DNA of 64,000 nucleotides from Linderina pennispora (lineage: Eukaryota > Kickxellomycota > Kickxellomycetes > Kickxellales > Kickxellaceae): positions 434,001 to 498,000 of the forward strand of contig NW_024468253.1 of NCBI RefSeq assembly GCF_002104995.1, read 5' to 3'. The notes beneath the pieces are model-generated. The model was not told the origin of the DNA and searched no databases. It saw only the letters and a list, made by a program, of their open reading frames with translations. The position numbers were made by a program, and so were the translations under genes. Position 1 is the first letter of the stretch; each line of letters starts with the position of its first letter. Shown here piece by piece: positions 33,611 to 43,604 of the stretch.

Positions 33611-35197
33611 ATGCTGGCAGATGCGTTATCTATTAACGACCTTGCCAACGGCCATGTTCTCAAGCGGGTACTGCCGATGATATGTGACAAGATACTCGAC
33701 TCCAGCTTCTGTATCGAGGAGTACCGCGAGATGGTTGGGCTTGCGGCCGTCTCACACCGGTGGCACGAGCTGCTGCAGCCATACTTTTACCGTACAGTTA
33801 TCGCTCAGCGCATTGAAGTCAAGAACAAATCCAAGCCTTGGGCCAAGTCCCTCCTCAAAAGGAAAAAACGAAAGGCCGGTCCACGGTTCAGATGGCAGTC
33901 GAATGTGGAGAATGTTATTGCAGCCGGAAAGTCGCACCGGACACGGGAGATACGGATTGTCCAGAGAACCTCTGGCACCATGGTCACACTTGAGGATGTG
34001 CTGCGTGGTCTTGGCTTTGATGCTGGGGACTGGTCAGGCGTCACTACCATCCGTTTCATTGGTGCATTCACACAGTATGAGCCATTTTCTGACAAGGATA
34101 CCCAGTCAGCGTGTGGGTATTTCCTCAAAACGTTCCCAAACGTAACTGAGCTTGATTGCACGCAGGCACATTGTGCCAAGGATCCTGCAGATTCTTTCCT
34201 TGCTAGCCTCACTAGATGGTACATTCCTCAGCTGCACACCATTTACATTGACAGCTTTCTTCCCAGCTCCCCCCTTGACCACTACCCAGAGCATGTCACC
34301 CGGGTGCTGATCAAGCGCTCGCTCTATCCTTATAACATGAACGTGCATCAGTTCTTGGCATCCGCGCTGAAGTACCTGTATATTGACCACATCCAGGACC
34401 ACTTCAACTGGGAGCGCTTCCTGGGAGCAGACGAGGAGAGCACAGAGTTCACGAATCTGGAAGAGCTGGTCCTCAAATTCTCTTACTGGGACCAGCCACC
34501 GATAATATCGAGTCCCCTCATCAGGAAGATGAGGTTTCCTAGCCTCAAGCGCCTTACAATCTCGCGCTCGTTCTATGCCATCTCAGAGCTGTACCCCCAT
34601 TTTATTGCATCGCCGCTGCAGTCGCTCTGCATCCGCGAAGAGATGGACAAGCTCCGGCCCTTTGACACCGCAATTATTCGTTCGGTGACTGAGCTCGATG
34701 TCACAGTCGTGAAGAACACTGCGCGGGTGCCAGACGGATGGGGAACTGTGTTCGCCGATCTACTTGGCACGGTGTCGACTGTTAAGAAAGCCAGGCTGAC
34801 TGGGACACCATTTATTTTCCCTGAACATATTCACTGGCTATATCTCGAACAGCTCACAATCATCCCAGAGACCATCGCATGGTCTAGCGTCGTCAAAGTC
34901 ATCAGTGAGCTTCCCCTGCTTCTCTATCTAGAGGTCAGGTGCATAGATATGGAAGATAGTGTCCCTGATCTGTTCAGTCTCACCCAGAGCCGATTGGTTC
35001 GACTAGATACCCGACTACAGATGGTTTCGCTTGGGATGAATGGGGTATGGAGTACAGCTGACAGACATAATCTGAAGGTGCTGGCTATGTGTGTCCCGTC
35101 GCTGATAAAGCTCTGTGTTTCTGCCAGGTATGTAAATGAATTCGAGACGTTTGCAAGCCAGTTCGGACAGTCATTCTCAGTAGCACCAATCACGTAA
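33611..35197 (+). CDS. F-box/LRR-like protein 3 (528 aa)
   Basis: ATG at 33611 gives MLADALSINDLANGHVL; the open frame begins earlier at 33509, but this start matches the second family member. Degenerate F-box: HVLKRVLPMICDKILDSS, then MVGLAAVSHRWHELLQP and YFYRTVIAQR. A basic insert (KRKKRKAGPRFRWQ) follows, then leucine-rich units (FTNLEELVLKFSYWDQPP, FPSLKRLTISRSF, LQSLCIREEMD, LEQLTIIPETI). Single exon with no frame break. It is likely a paralogue of the two upstream genes and a candidate SCF substrate receptor; the target is unknown. Confidence 0.7.
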   Translation: MLADALSINDLANGHVLKRVLPMICDKILDSSFCIEEYREMVGLAAVSHRWHELLQPYFYRTVIAQRIEVKNKSKPWAKSLLKRKKRKAGPRFRWQSNVENVIAAGKSHRTREIRIVQRTSGTMVTLEDVLRGLGFDAGDWSGVTTIRFIGAFTQYEPFSDKDTQSACGYFLKTFPNVTELDCTQAHCAKDPADSFLASLTRWYIPQLHTIYIDSFLPSSPLDHYPEHVTRVLIKRSLYPYNMNVHQFLASALKYLYIDHIQDHFNWERFLGADEESTEFTNLEELVLKFSYWDQPPIISSPLIRKMRFPSLKRLTISRSFYAISELYPHFIASPLQSLCIREEMDKLRPFDTAIIRSVTELDVTVVKNTARVPDGWGTVFADLLGTVSTVKKARLTGTPFIFPEHIHWLYLEQLTIIPETIAWSSVVKVISELPLLLYLEVRCIDMEDSVPDLFSLTQSRLVRLDTRLQMVSLGMNGVWSTADRHNLKVLAMCVPSLIKLCVSARYVNEFETFASQFGQSFSVAPIT

Positions 35198-36561
35198 TGC
35201 CAGTAATATATCGCTTCAGCACTAACCAGGCGTTCTTGAAGGAGGTGAAAGTATGCTCACACATGGCCCAAGATGCAACCAAGCAATGGCATCTGGGTGG
35301 GCAGTCGTGCATTCCCGGCATAGAATCTATACTAACGTCAGTAGCGGCTGTGGGATGGAGGACGGACCACAGACATCTGGCAGAAAGTAATGCGAGCTCG
35401 TGTGCAACTGTGCTAGCCTATAGCTTAAGCGGCATTAGCATAATCCTGGTTGGAAGGGTCAGTCTGGAGGGTGATTTGCTTTGCGCTCATTCGCCAAAAG
35501 TGTGGTCTCGTCCGAGCTTTGGTTAGACCAAAATACCGAGCACGGCTCTGGGCGAGTGCGGGTGCCAGAGATCTGCACGAGACCACATTCTGAGTTTCCT
35601 TCTTCGGCAGCTGGTGTTCCGATCAACCTGCGCCTGTGGAGGAACTGTGCACTCCTCCCCCCAAAGCCCTTCAGCATCTGCGTCGACTCCAGCCGAAGGG
35701 AGCCTGTCTGAACACGCCCAGCGGCTAGGCAGACATGATTCGACTGCATTACACCAAGAGCTGGGCAATACCGGCTGCGCTCGCGCCACTCCCCTGTGCA
35801 GACTGTATGAAAGTGCAGCGTGCGTTGTGCTCGGCCAGCCTGTCCACTCCAAATCTATGAGCTGGCTAACAGCACTGACAAAAGGACTTTCGGTTCTAGC
35901 AGATACGGATAGGTCCTGCCCTCTCTCCGTCCGCCCGTTCCCCCCACCTCCTCAATTCGGTATTTTGATAACCAATCGGGAAAGAGCAGCCGAGCGATGC
36001 ATGCGCAAACACAGCTCAACAGAGCAGTACTGCCGGACATGGCGGGGATTGGCATATGTGCTATCAGGCGGGCGACAACATAGGCAGAAGGACGGGCTCA
36101 AGTGAGCTCGGGGACAGCCCTTTGCTAGTCAATTGGGGGGAAAGCTTGCTGTCACATTAGGCAGATGGCTCTTTTTTTATCGACACATTCCAATTAGATG
36201 CCTTCCTGTGCGACCAAGGGGCTCGCACTGGCCGTCGATAAGCTAAGCTAGGCGCCCAAGTGGGACGCTGGCTCCAGCTATGGCAGGTTGAACAGCTATT
36301 TGTCTTGCAAAGGCTGGTTTGTGCGGAGGAGCAGGCGTTGGGAGAAGGAGGGACCAGGGATATATAAGAGGGCACGGGCTCTGCCGAAGCGCCTTTCCCA
36401 CTCCAATGTCCAAACCTGAACAGTAATAGCCGCATCTCTTATAATATTATTCCTTCATAATCTGTGCTAGTGCCCTTCGTCTTCAAGCCGGAACAACACT
36501 CTGTATTCTTTAATCGTCGAGCCATTCTAAACCCCTCTCTGAAGGAGACACAATCATACCA
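35198..36561. other. 1.36 kb intergenic/promoter region of the hexose transporter
   Basis: No gene is supported; ORFs of about 100-160 codons overlap in several frames and show no family resemblance. The 3' part holds a clear TATA box (listed separately) about 200 nt before the transporter start, and a pyrimidine-rich leader follows it. Confidence 0.45.
36361..36368 (+). promoter_or_regulatory. TATA box of the sugar transporter gene
   Basis: TATATAAG, about 195 nt upstream of the transporter ATG, in a GC-richer context. It is the best core-promoter match near any start in this window. A long 5' leader or a leader intron would be needed for a start site about 30 nt downstream. Confidence 0.55.
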
Positions 36562-38067
36562 ATGTCTGTCGACTCACGTTCACTGGGCGTAACCAAGTAC
36601 CAGGTGTTCTGCTCAATGATGGCTGCCCTGGGCAGTGTCAACTTTGGCTGGAACATTGGTGTCATCAACATTCCCGGCGACGTTATCTCCAACTGCGTGA
36701 CCGGCGAGAGGCACTACTACGGCCCCTTCCCCTCGTGTATCCCGACCGAGTCTACCATCTGGGGCGTGGCTGTCGGCTGCTTTGCACTGGGAGCGCTTGT
36801 TGGAACCGTCGCCGGTAACCCTATCTCCGACAAGTTTGGTCGCAAGTTTGTGCTCACCTGGGGCCCTCTGTTTGCGCTGGTTGGCGGCCTTCTCCTGGCA
36901 ACCACAACAACGCTGGCGCAGCTCATTATTGGCCGTCTGTTCGTCGGTTTCGCTGCTGGTTTCTGCAACGGTGCCCTGTCGGTCTATGTCGGCGAGATCA
37001 CCACCCCCAAGGCCCGTGATGTGCTCGGCGGGACTCTCCAGCTGGCCACCAACGTCGGTATTCTGCTAGCCAATGTGCTGTCGCTGGGTCTGTCAAAGCC
37101 GCCGCTCTGGCGCGTTCTCTTCAGCTTCACAGGAATCTTCGGTATCGCCACCACCCTGCTGTTCCCCATCTGTGTCGAGTCGCCCAAGTGGCTCGTCTCC
37201 CGCGGCCGCGTCGAGGAGGCCCGTGCTGCCCTGCTGAAGCTGCGCAAGGATGCTGACATCGAGCAGGAGCTCCAGGAGATGGTCGATGACGATGCCAAGG
37301 AGAAGGCGCGCGCCACCGAGGTCCCCAAGGTCAATGTCATGGATCTCATCCTCGGCCGCACCCCCGATAACCTCCGCCATCAGTTTGTCGTTGTCTGCAT
37401 GCTCATGTTCTTCCAGCAGCTGTCTGGTATCAACGCTGTCATTTTCTACTCGACCCAGATCTTCAACCGCACCACCAAGGACGATCCGGCAAACATCCCA
37501 ACGCTTGCTCAGATCCTGTCGTGCGTCATTTCGATCGTTGCTGCCATCTTCACCTTTGTTGGCATGCTTCTTGGCGCTCGCTTCGGCCGCCGTACCCTGA
37601 TGCTGCTGTCGCACGGCACCATGGCTCTCTTCTCGATGCTGATGGCTGTCGGCTCCATCAAGGGCATTGACGGCCTTGTCATCACCATGGTCTTCCTGTA
37701 CAACGTGTTCTTCAACTTTGGTGTCGGCCCGCTGCCGTGGGCGGCGGCATCTGAGATGACCCCGGCCTACGCCATGTCGGCCATGGCTGCTGTTGGCGGT
37801 GCCGTCAACTACGCCTTTACCTTCGCCATCGGAGTGTTTTTCCCGCCAATGCAGGAGGGCCTGGGCGACTACACCTTCTTCTTCTTCATGGGCTTCAACA
37901 TTGCCGCCTTCATCTTCTGCTTCTTCTTCCTGCCTGAGACCAAGGGGCTCAAGGTTGAGGATGTCGTTGCTGTCCACTCGGTTGGCCTGCATGTTGTTCT
38001 GGGAAGCAAGTGGCAGGTCAAGGCGCCTGGCGCTGAGGATGGCGACGATTACGAGAAGAAGGCCTAG
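36562..38067 (+). CDS. MFS sugar (hexose) transporter, SLC2/GLUT type
   Basis: Twelve-helix major facilitator importing hexoses at the plasma membrane, 501 aa. Sugar-porter motifs appear in order: FGWNIGVINIPG in helix 1, NPISDKFGRKF between helices 2 and 3, GRLFVGFAAGFCNGALSVYVGEI in two parts around helix 4, ESPKWLVSRGR after helix 6, FFQQLSGINAVIFYS in helix 7, GARFGRRTL, and the C-terminal PETKG. The INIPG/YVGEI pattern resembles animal and early-fungal GLUT-like proteins more than yeast Hxt. It is single-exon, with marked use of C- and T-ending codons (many GTC, GGT, GCT), suggesting high expression. A TATA box lies upstream. Substrate specificity cannot be read from sequence. Confidence 0.95.
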   Translation: MSVDSRSLGVTKYQVFCSMMAALGSVNFGWNIGVINIPGDVISNCVTGERHYYGPFPSCIPTESTIWGVAVGCFALGALVGTVAGNPISDKFGRKFVLTWGPLFALVGGLLLATTTTLAQLIIGRLFVGFAAGFCNGALSVYVGEITTPKARDVLGGTLQLATNVGILLANVLSLGLSKPPLWRVLFSFTGIFGIATTLLFPICVESPKWLVSRGRVEEARAALLKLRKDADIEQELQEMVDDDAKEKARATEVPKVNVMDLILGRTPDNLRHQFVVVCMLMFFQQLSGINAVIFYSTQIFNRTTKDDPANIPTLAQILSCVISIVAAIFTFVGMLLGARFGRRTLMLLSHGTMALFSMLMAVGSIKGIDGLVITMVFLYNVFFNFGVGPLPWAAASEMTPAYAMSAMAAVGGAVNYAFTFAIGVFFPPMQEGLGDYTFFFFMGFNIAAFIFCFFFLPETKGLKVEDVVAVHSVGLHVVLGSKWQVKAPGAEDGDDYEKKA

Positions 38068-38416
38068 ACTCTTATCCCAATAGCTTTATTGCAAAATCCA
38101 ACACGTATCTTGCGCTGATTATCCAGGGATCGGAAAGCTGGGTTGGTTGTTGGTCGATCAATAGCGTGCCCGCGTGACACCTTCGGAGAACAAGAGCACA
38201 AAACCTGTCTGAGCATCTTTGCCATTGTGTCTTTGTAATTCAAATCCAACTTCATGGTGGTATCTGGAAACAAACCTCCCGGCATGTTGCTACTGCTCAA
38301 TAGAAATGGCTCCAGAATAGTGGTTCGCAGTGGCCAATTCCAAACTGCTGTTGACAAAGCAAAGGATAAAGGTATTTAAAAAATAGAACAAAACAAGTCA
38401 CAGGAAGAAACAAATA
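38068..38416. other. Short region between convergent genes
   Basis: It separates the stop codons of the transporter and the kinase gene. No feature is seen. Confidence 0.4.
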
Positions 38417-41098
38417 TTATGTGGGAAAGGCCGGCGCGGCACTTGCAGTGCGTCTGGCAAGAGTCGGGTTGCTTCTGGTGGTCTTGCGCTGCGACTGCAG
38501 CTTGGACTGGGGCGCCTGCTGGGGCTTGGCGCTGTGCTTGCGTGTCAGTGGTCTCGCTTGCTGCGCATGGGCAGCCGATCGTGTCGTCATCGGATGCACA
38601 GACACGGCAGTGGAGGACCGTACCAGAGCACCTGCATGGGGGTGGCCTGTATACAGGCGGCACTGGTCCAGGGCCACGATCTGGCCGGCCGTGGGCCGCA
38701 TGTCGGGGTCAGGGGTCAGCATCCACTTGATAGTGTCCAGGAGATCCGACGAGTACGGCAGGTCGATAAAGTTTGCGTCGTCAAAGCACCCTTCACGCAG
38801 CTTTTGCCACTCGACGCCGTTGTCGGGCAGCACAATGTTGGCCACAATCTCCAGCATCATCATGCCCAGGCTGAACACATCAGCAGGCTTGGAGTACCGT
38901 CCCTGCAAGACCTCGGGCGCCATATACTCGCGGTCTCCCTCTTCAACCCACTCCTGCGACTCGTATGGCAGCTGTGTCGCGTGGCCAAAATCAGCCAGCT
39001 TCAGCCAGCCCTCGTGCTGCTCAGCGCCCGGCGTCGTCTCGAACGAATCGCCCAGCAAAAAGTTGGCCGGCTTCACGTCCAGGTGCACGATATCGATGGC
39101 GTGCACCTGACCCAGGGCGTTGGCAGCGTGGGCCAGGATTGCCCATGCCCGCGCCTCGGACGGCCGGCGGTCGGTCTCGGCCTCGGCGTCCAGGTAGTCA
39201 GCCAGGTTGCCGCGCTCGCACAGCTCAAACTGCATGAACAGGTGGCCAGACTGCTCCCAGGCGTTGAACAGCTTGACGATGCCCTTTGCCGAATTGGGAA
39301 TGCGCCACAGAAGCTCGACCTCACGCAGCTGGCGCGCGCGCGCCTGGCGACCACCGTACGGCTGCCTGGTCTTCTTCACCGCGTACATCTGGCCGTCGAC
39401 TAGGCTGCGCACGCTGAGCACCGACGAAAAGTTGCCCTCGCCTGCCTTGGCGATGACCTCGAACTGGTGGGCAAAGTAGTTCAGATAGCCTATCCCGTCC
39501 ACGTGGAATTCGCTTGTGGGCGCCAGGAACGGCAGCGACTTGTCCTTCTGCTCAAAGTACTCGCGTGGCAGGAATTGCGGGTAGTTTGTAGCAAAGCCAT
39601 TCACAATCTGCGGCATCTGCGGCCGCTCCAGCGCCAGGATCTTTGGCGACTGCATCGACGACGACGACGACGACGAGGCAGTCAGCGCTGGCTTCGTGTG
39701 GACGTTGCTTGGGGAAAAGAATATCCCATCAGCGTCGTCCATGTCCATGTCGTCCAGGCAGTCGATACTCTTTCCGCCACGGCCCACTCTACTGCCCGCC
39801 GCATTGTCCTGGTGCTTTGTGCTCATACTGCTGATGTCGTCGAAAATAAATTCGTCGTCACTGTCACTTTCGGTTGCCCGCGGTGCCACCGGCCAGGCCT
39901 GTGCATGGGGCGCCAGCGTTGCCGCCGAAGACACAGAGCTCGCGTCACTCGTTGACGCCCATGAGCACCGCTTCCGTCGCTGATCCCAGGGCACCCTATC
40001 CGGGTCCACGAGGTTCCCGGCCGTCAGGCTCTGCATCATCTGTTGGTGCTGCGGCGCAAATGTCGGTGGTAGTGGCCGCAGCGACGACGAGCCGCCACTG
40101 GTGCTGTGCTCTAGCGACGGTATCCGGAACCCGGGTGGGGGTTCTTGTGTGAAGTCGTCCTCCACCAGCGTGTTGTGGCGAGTCCGGCGGCTAGGCGTCT
40201 CAATCAGTGCTGGACTGCTCTCCTCGCCGCCGCCCGGTGCCAGGTGTGGCTTTTTGCGCAGCCGCCGCAGGCTCCCCGCCGATGAGTTCCGGTGCTTTCC
40301 AAGCCGGAACATCTCCATGTCCATAGTCAGGTTCGATGTGTTCTGGCTGTGCATCAGGCTGTTTTCTGGCGTGAACAGGTCCTCGGGATCCACCACCGGC
40401 CCTTTCATCCCGCCTATCGTTCCCGGTCCCTTTTTCACCCCTATTGCCCCCGGCCGTTTGCACGGCGTTTCAGGGACTACAAACGACGTGCGCGTCCGCG
40501 GCAGCTGCTTCTTCGACATCAGCCCTGTTGACGTAAACGCCGACGGGTCAGGTTTCACCAGCTTCGTCGCTGGCGGCGTAAACAGCACTGCCGGCTGGGC
40601 TAGTGGTGGCCGGGGCGCCAGGTCTGCCTGCGAAAACGTCAGCCGCCTGTGTGTTGCCCGCCCAGCCTGGTATGGCATTGGCGTGGGCGACGGCGACGGC
40701 GAAATCGACTGCGGACAAATTGGTGTCATTGGCCGCGAGCCCGTCGGCGTCAGGCATGCCAAAAGGCTGCGCTCCTGCAGCTCCTCTCGCTCCCGCCGCT
40801 GCTGTGCGTCCTCCGGCTGCCGGCCGCTGCGCCCCAGCAGCCGCGAGAACCGTGTGGGTGTCACCAGCGATGTGCTGCCTCTCTTTTTGTCCTTTTGTGC
40901 TGTGGGTGTCTTTTTCGTGTTCTGCACCTGTCCTCCCTCGACCAGCGCAGGGAATGACGCGTATGAGCGCAGCCCAGACATCGCCCGCTGTTTTGCGCGT
41001 GTGGCGGGCGGCACTGGCGGGGCAGGGAGTTTGGTGGCTGCATTATTTGTGGCCCTGCGTGTGGACCTGGTCAGCGGCCGGTGCGGTGTATCAGACAT
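38417..41098 (-). CDS. wee1: Wee1-family kinase (CDK inhibitory tyrosine kinase)
   Basis: Phosphorylates the inhibitory tyrosine of Cdc2/CDK1 to delay mitosis. 893 aa, one exon. The N-terminal 545 residues are disordered and rich in S/P/T-P sites (for example SRPMTPICPQSISPSPSP). The kinase domain spans about residues 546-820: glycine loop KAGEGNFSSV, VAIK-type lysine in YAVKKTRQPYGG, catalytic loop HLDVKPANFLL (HLD rather than HRD, as in Wee1/Myt1), DFG in LADFGHAT, and the family signature EEGDREYMAPEVL. The EGDREY motif and YGG insert after the lysine favour Wee1/Mik1 over Myt1, and no transmembrane segment is present. The C-terminus is a basic low-complexity tail. Single-copy status cannot be judged here. 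Confidence 0.93.
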   Translation of the reverse strand: MSDTPHRPLTRSTRRATNNAATKLPAPPVPPATRAKQRAMSGLRSYASFPALVEGGQVQNTKKTPTAQKDKKRGSTSLVTPTRFSRLLGRSGRQPEDAQQRREREELQERSLLACLTPTGSRPMTPICPQSISPSPSPTPMPYQAGRATHRRLTFSQADLAPRPPLAQPAVLFTPPATKLVKPDPSAFTSTGLMSKKQLPRTRTSFVVPETPCKRPGAIGVKKGPGTIGGMKGPVVDPEDLFTPENSLMHSQNTSNLTMDMEMFRLGKHRNSSAGSLRRLRKKPHLAPGGGEESSPALIETPSRRTRHNTLVEDDFTQEPPPGFRIPSLEHSTSGGSSSLRPLPPTFAPQHQQMMQSLTAGNLVDPDRVPWDQRRKRCSWASTSDASSVSSAATLAPHAQAWPVAPRATESDSDDEFIFDDISSMSTKHQDNAAGSRVGRGGKSIDCLDDMDMDDADGIFFSPSNVHTKPALTASSSSSSSMQSPKILALERPQMPQIVNGFATNYPQFLPREYFEQKDKSLPFLAPTSEFHVDGIGYLNYFAHQFEVIAKAGEGNFSSVLSVRSLVDGQMYAVKKTRQPYGGRQARARQLREVELLWRIPNSAKGIVKLFNAWEQSGHLFMQFELCERGNLADYLDAEAETDRRPSEARAWAILAHAANALGQVHAIDIVHLDVKPANFLLGDSFETTPGAEQHEGWLKLADFGHATQLPYESQEWVEEGDREYMAPEVLQGRYSKPADVFSLGMMMLEIVANIVLPDNGVEWQKLREGCFDDANFIDLPYSSDLLDTIKWMLTPDPDMRPTAGQIVALDQCRLYTGHPHAGALVRSSTAVSVHPMTTRSAAHAQQARPLTRKHSAKPQQAPQSKLQSQRKTTRSNPTLARRTASAAPAFPT

Positions 41099-41449
41099 GG
41101 CAATGTGGAATAAATAAATGTGGAATGAATATATAGTATGAAAATAGAGCAGGAATATGTGGGAATAAAAAGAGTGTAAAAATGTGAGTGATGAGAAATG
41201 GGGAGGGGGAAAGTGGGAATCGATGATGGGCGCATTTTGAGCGCGCGCGTGCCGGGCGCGTTTTTGAATTGGAGGAAGAATTTGCGAGCGATTTCCCTGG
41301 GCTGTGATTGGCGTTTATAATGCAGGAGCTGACACTAGCATTTTTGAGGCGCAGGAAAAGTAAACAAATTAACCCGGGCGGGTATCAGACTCCAGTATCC
41401 AGAACACCCAGATTCCTCGGCCCAATAGCCCTTGTATTCATGGATCGCG
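41099..41449. other. Short intergenic region
   Basis: It holds the promoter of the Wee1-type gene and the 3' flank of the next minus-strand gene. AT-rich near 41100-41200; no gene. Confidence 0.4.
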
Positions 41450-42444
41450 CTACTTTGGCAAAAGAACCACCTCGTCAGCGCCTAGCTCCTGCATCGCGCC
41501 TGCCTTGGAAAGCGTCGCAATCACCTTGCGGATCTTGTCCTGGTCCACAGAGCCCTGCTCATTGAACCGCACATACTCGGCCCAGCGTTCCGCCTCCTCC
41601 CTGCCATACCCAAACTTGTGCTTCAAGAACTCAGCGCGCGCCACCCCGTCCTCCATGAACTGCCGCTGCGCATTGCCAAACATCCCCAGGAGCCCGGTGA
41701 TCTTGTCGCCGTTGGCCTCAATGAACTGCGCAGTGGCCCCAAAGCTGAACGCAGGCCACGGCGGCCTGACCGTGCCCAGGTAGCGCACCTCATTGGCGTC
41801 GTAGTGCCGCTGCATCGTCGTGCGCTCCCACAGGAACGCGTCTGCTGCGCCCTCCTGGATACCCTTGACCAGCCCATGCACATCACCCAGCACATTGAAC
41901 TTGGGCTTGCCTGTCCACTCGTATGCGCTTGCAGCGTAGCGCGCCATCACCTCGCTGCCGCTGCCCGGGCGGCTGATGCCGAATGTCGCGCCAAACGCCA
42001 GGTCGTCCAGTGTCGCGTATTCCGCGTCAGTGGCCACAGAGGCTGCCCACGGCAGCGGCGAGTCCACATACGTGCCAAACAGCCGCAGGTCGGGGTTCTT
42101 GCCGATCCCCGCCACAAGCCCCTCGGTCACGCAAATGGCAATGTCAAGCTCGCCGGCAACCAGCTTCTTGATCATCTACATATACATGCACATCAGCCTA
42201 TTGTACAGCCATCCTCAAGCGTCTGGCAAATCGCTTCTGTTAACCTACATCACCAGTGCCGACTATACACAGAGTGTTAGTGCTATCCTGCACAGCCCTG
42301 AGAGCCGCAGACTGCTGTTCTTGGCTTCAACTTACGCTTGCAGATAACAAGCTCGATTTCATTATCGCCGAACAATCCGTTCTCGACGCCATAAACCAGT
42401 GGCGCTGAAAAGTGCTCAGGCACTAGTCCGATTCTTGTCGCCAT
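41450..42444 (-). CDS. Ca3427-type substrate-binding-fold protein (PBP2 superfamily)
   Basis: Soluble protein (282 aa) of the type 2 periplasmic-binding fold, in the Candida Ca3427-like group related to NMT1/THI5 and SsuA-like proteins; the ligand is unknown. Three exons: 42444-42336, a 14-nt microexon 42262-42249, and 42175-41450. Both introns are 73 nt, GT-AG. Joined, they give VICK-L-GTGD-MIKKLVAGELD, restoring the GTG-x-MI motif of the family, which supports the microexon. Other features: RIGLVPEHFSAPL at the N-terminus, DIAICVTEGLVAGIGK, GTYVDSPLPWAASV (hinge and ligand pocket) and ISRPGSGSEVMA. There is no signal peptide, so it is probably cytosolic. The fold is most common in bacteria, and fungal members may be acquired; that is inference. 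Confidence 0.85.
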
Positions 42445-42610
42445 CGCTGATAGTACAAAGTAAAAATGAATAGCTTGGGTTCGCGCGAGATAAGAGATGA
42501 GCTGCAGCGGCGGAACCAGGGCAAATGCGAGTTCCTGACTGTGCATAGGATTGGGGGGGGGGAGAGGCTGGGCTGTTAATTTATCAATGTCTTCAATCTA
42601 ATCTACAAGC

Positions 42611-43562
42611 TCAGTGGTAGTACGACGCATCGGGTCCAGGCGCGGCCGGCGCATAGTGGCCATTGGTGCGGTAGTACATGTCCGACGTGTGCTGGTCGTA
42701 GTACCCGTTCTGTGGGTGCTGCTGCTGCTGGGCGTATTGTGGCCCGTACACCTGGGACGCTGCCATATGGTGGCTTGATTGCACTGACGGTGTTGCAGTC
42801 GGTACCTGCTGCTGCGGCTGCGAGTAGTGCCCACTGCTGCGGTAGTACATGTCAGTGTGCTGCTGTTGCTGCTGGTACTGCGCGTAGTGCTGCTGCTGCT
42901 GGCGGGGTGACGTGGGGGGCGGCATTGCGATCCCCGTATCAAGCCCCGAGTAGCTGGTGCTGTGGTACCGGCTTTGCTGGTGCTGTGCAATGGGAGGCGG
43001 AACCGTAGCCGGCTGTTGCTGCGCATAGTGTCCGCTATTGCTGGTGTGGTAGTATCCATCTGCAGGCTGCGGCGGCGGCTGCTGCTGTTGGACTGGGTAG
43101 TGTCCCATGGGTGTAGCCTGGTTGTAGCTAACGCCGTTGGTCTGCTGGTGGTGCTGCTGGTGGTGGTGCTGCTGTTGGTAGTATCCATGGTTGTAATCGC
43201 TGTTTGCTGGCTGTGGCGGCACTTGGTAGTGGGAGTGAGTACTGGTGGAATAGCCATGCGACTGCTGCGCATACTGGCTGCTGCCGCTGGTCTGAGTAGT
43301 GTGCTGGTACGTGTCTGCCGAGTCCTCCCATGGGCGCCTGGTGCGCTGATCGCCAGCCCACTCTGAAGTGGTGTTTGTTGACATGGCCACAGTCGGGTGC
43401 GGCGGTACATGGCTGGCCACGGCAGTCGAGGACCAGCCCACACGCTGGCGCTTGTTGGAACCATCAGCCACATCGTAGTCGCTGGCTGTCGTTGCCAGCT
43501 CCCGCTTTACTGGCGACCGAATGCGCGGCTGCTGGTAGGATGAGTAGTGCGTCGCTGATGAC

Positions 43563-43604
<42 letters not shown>

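Noticed and set aside
35614-36105. 163-codon ORF upstream of the sugar transporter
   Set aside because: Composition is random-like, it overlaps other ORFs, and it lies in the promoter region with no homologue recognised.
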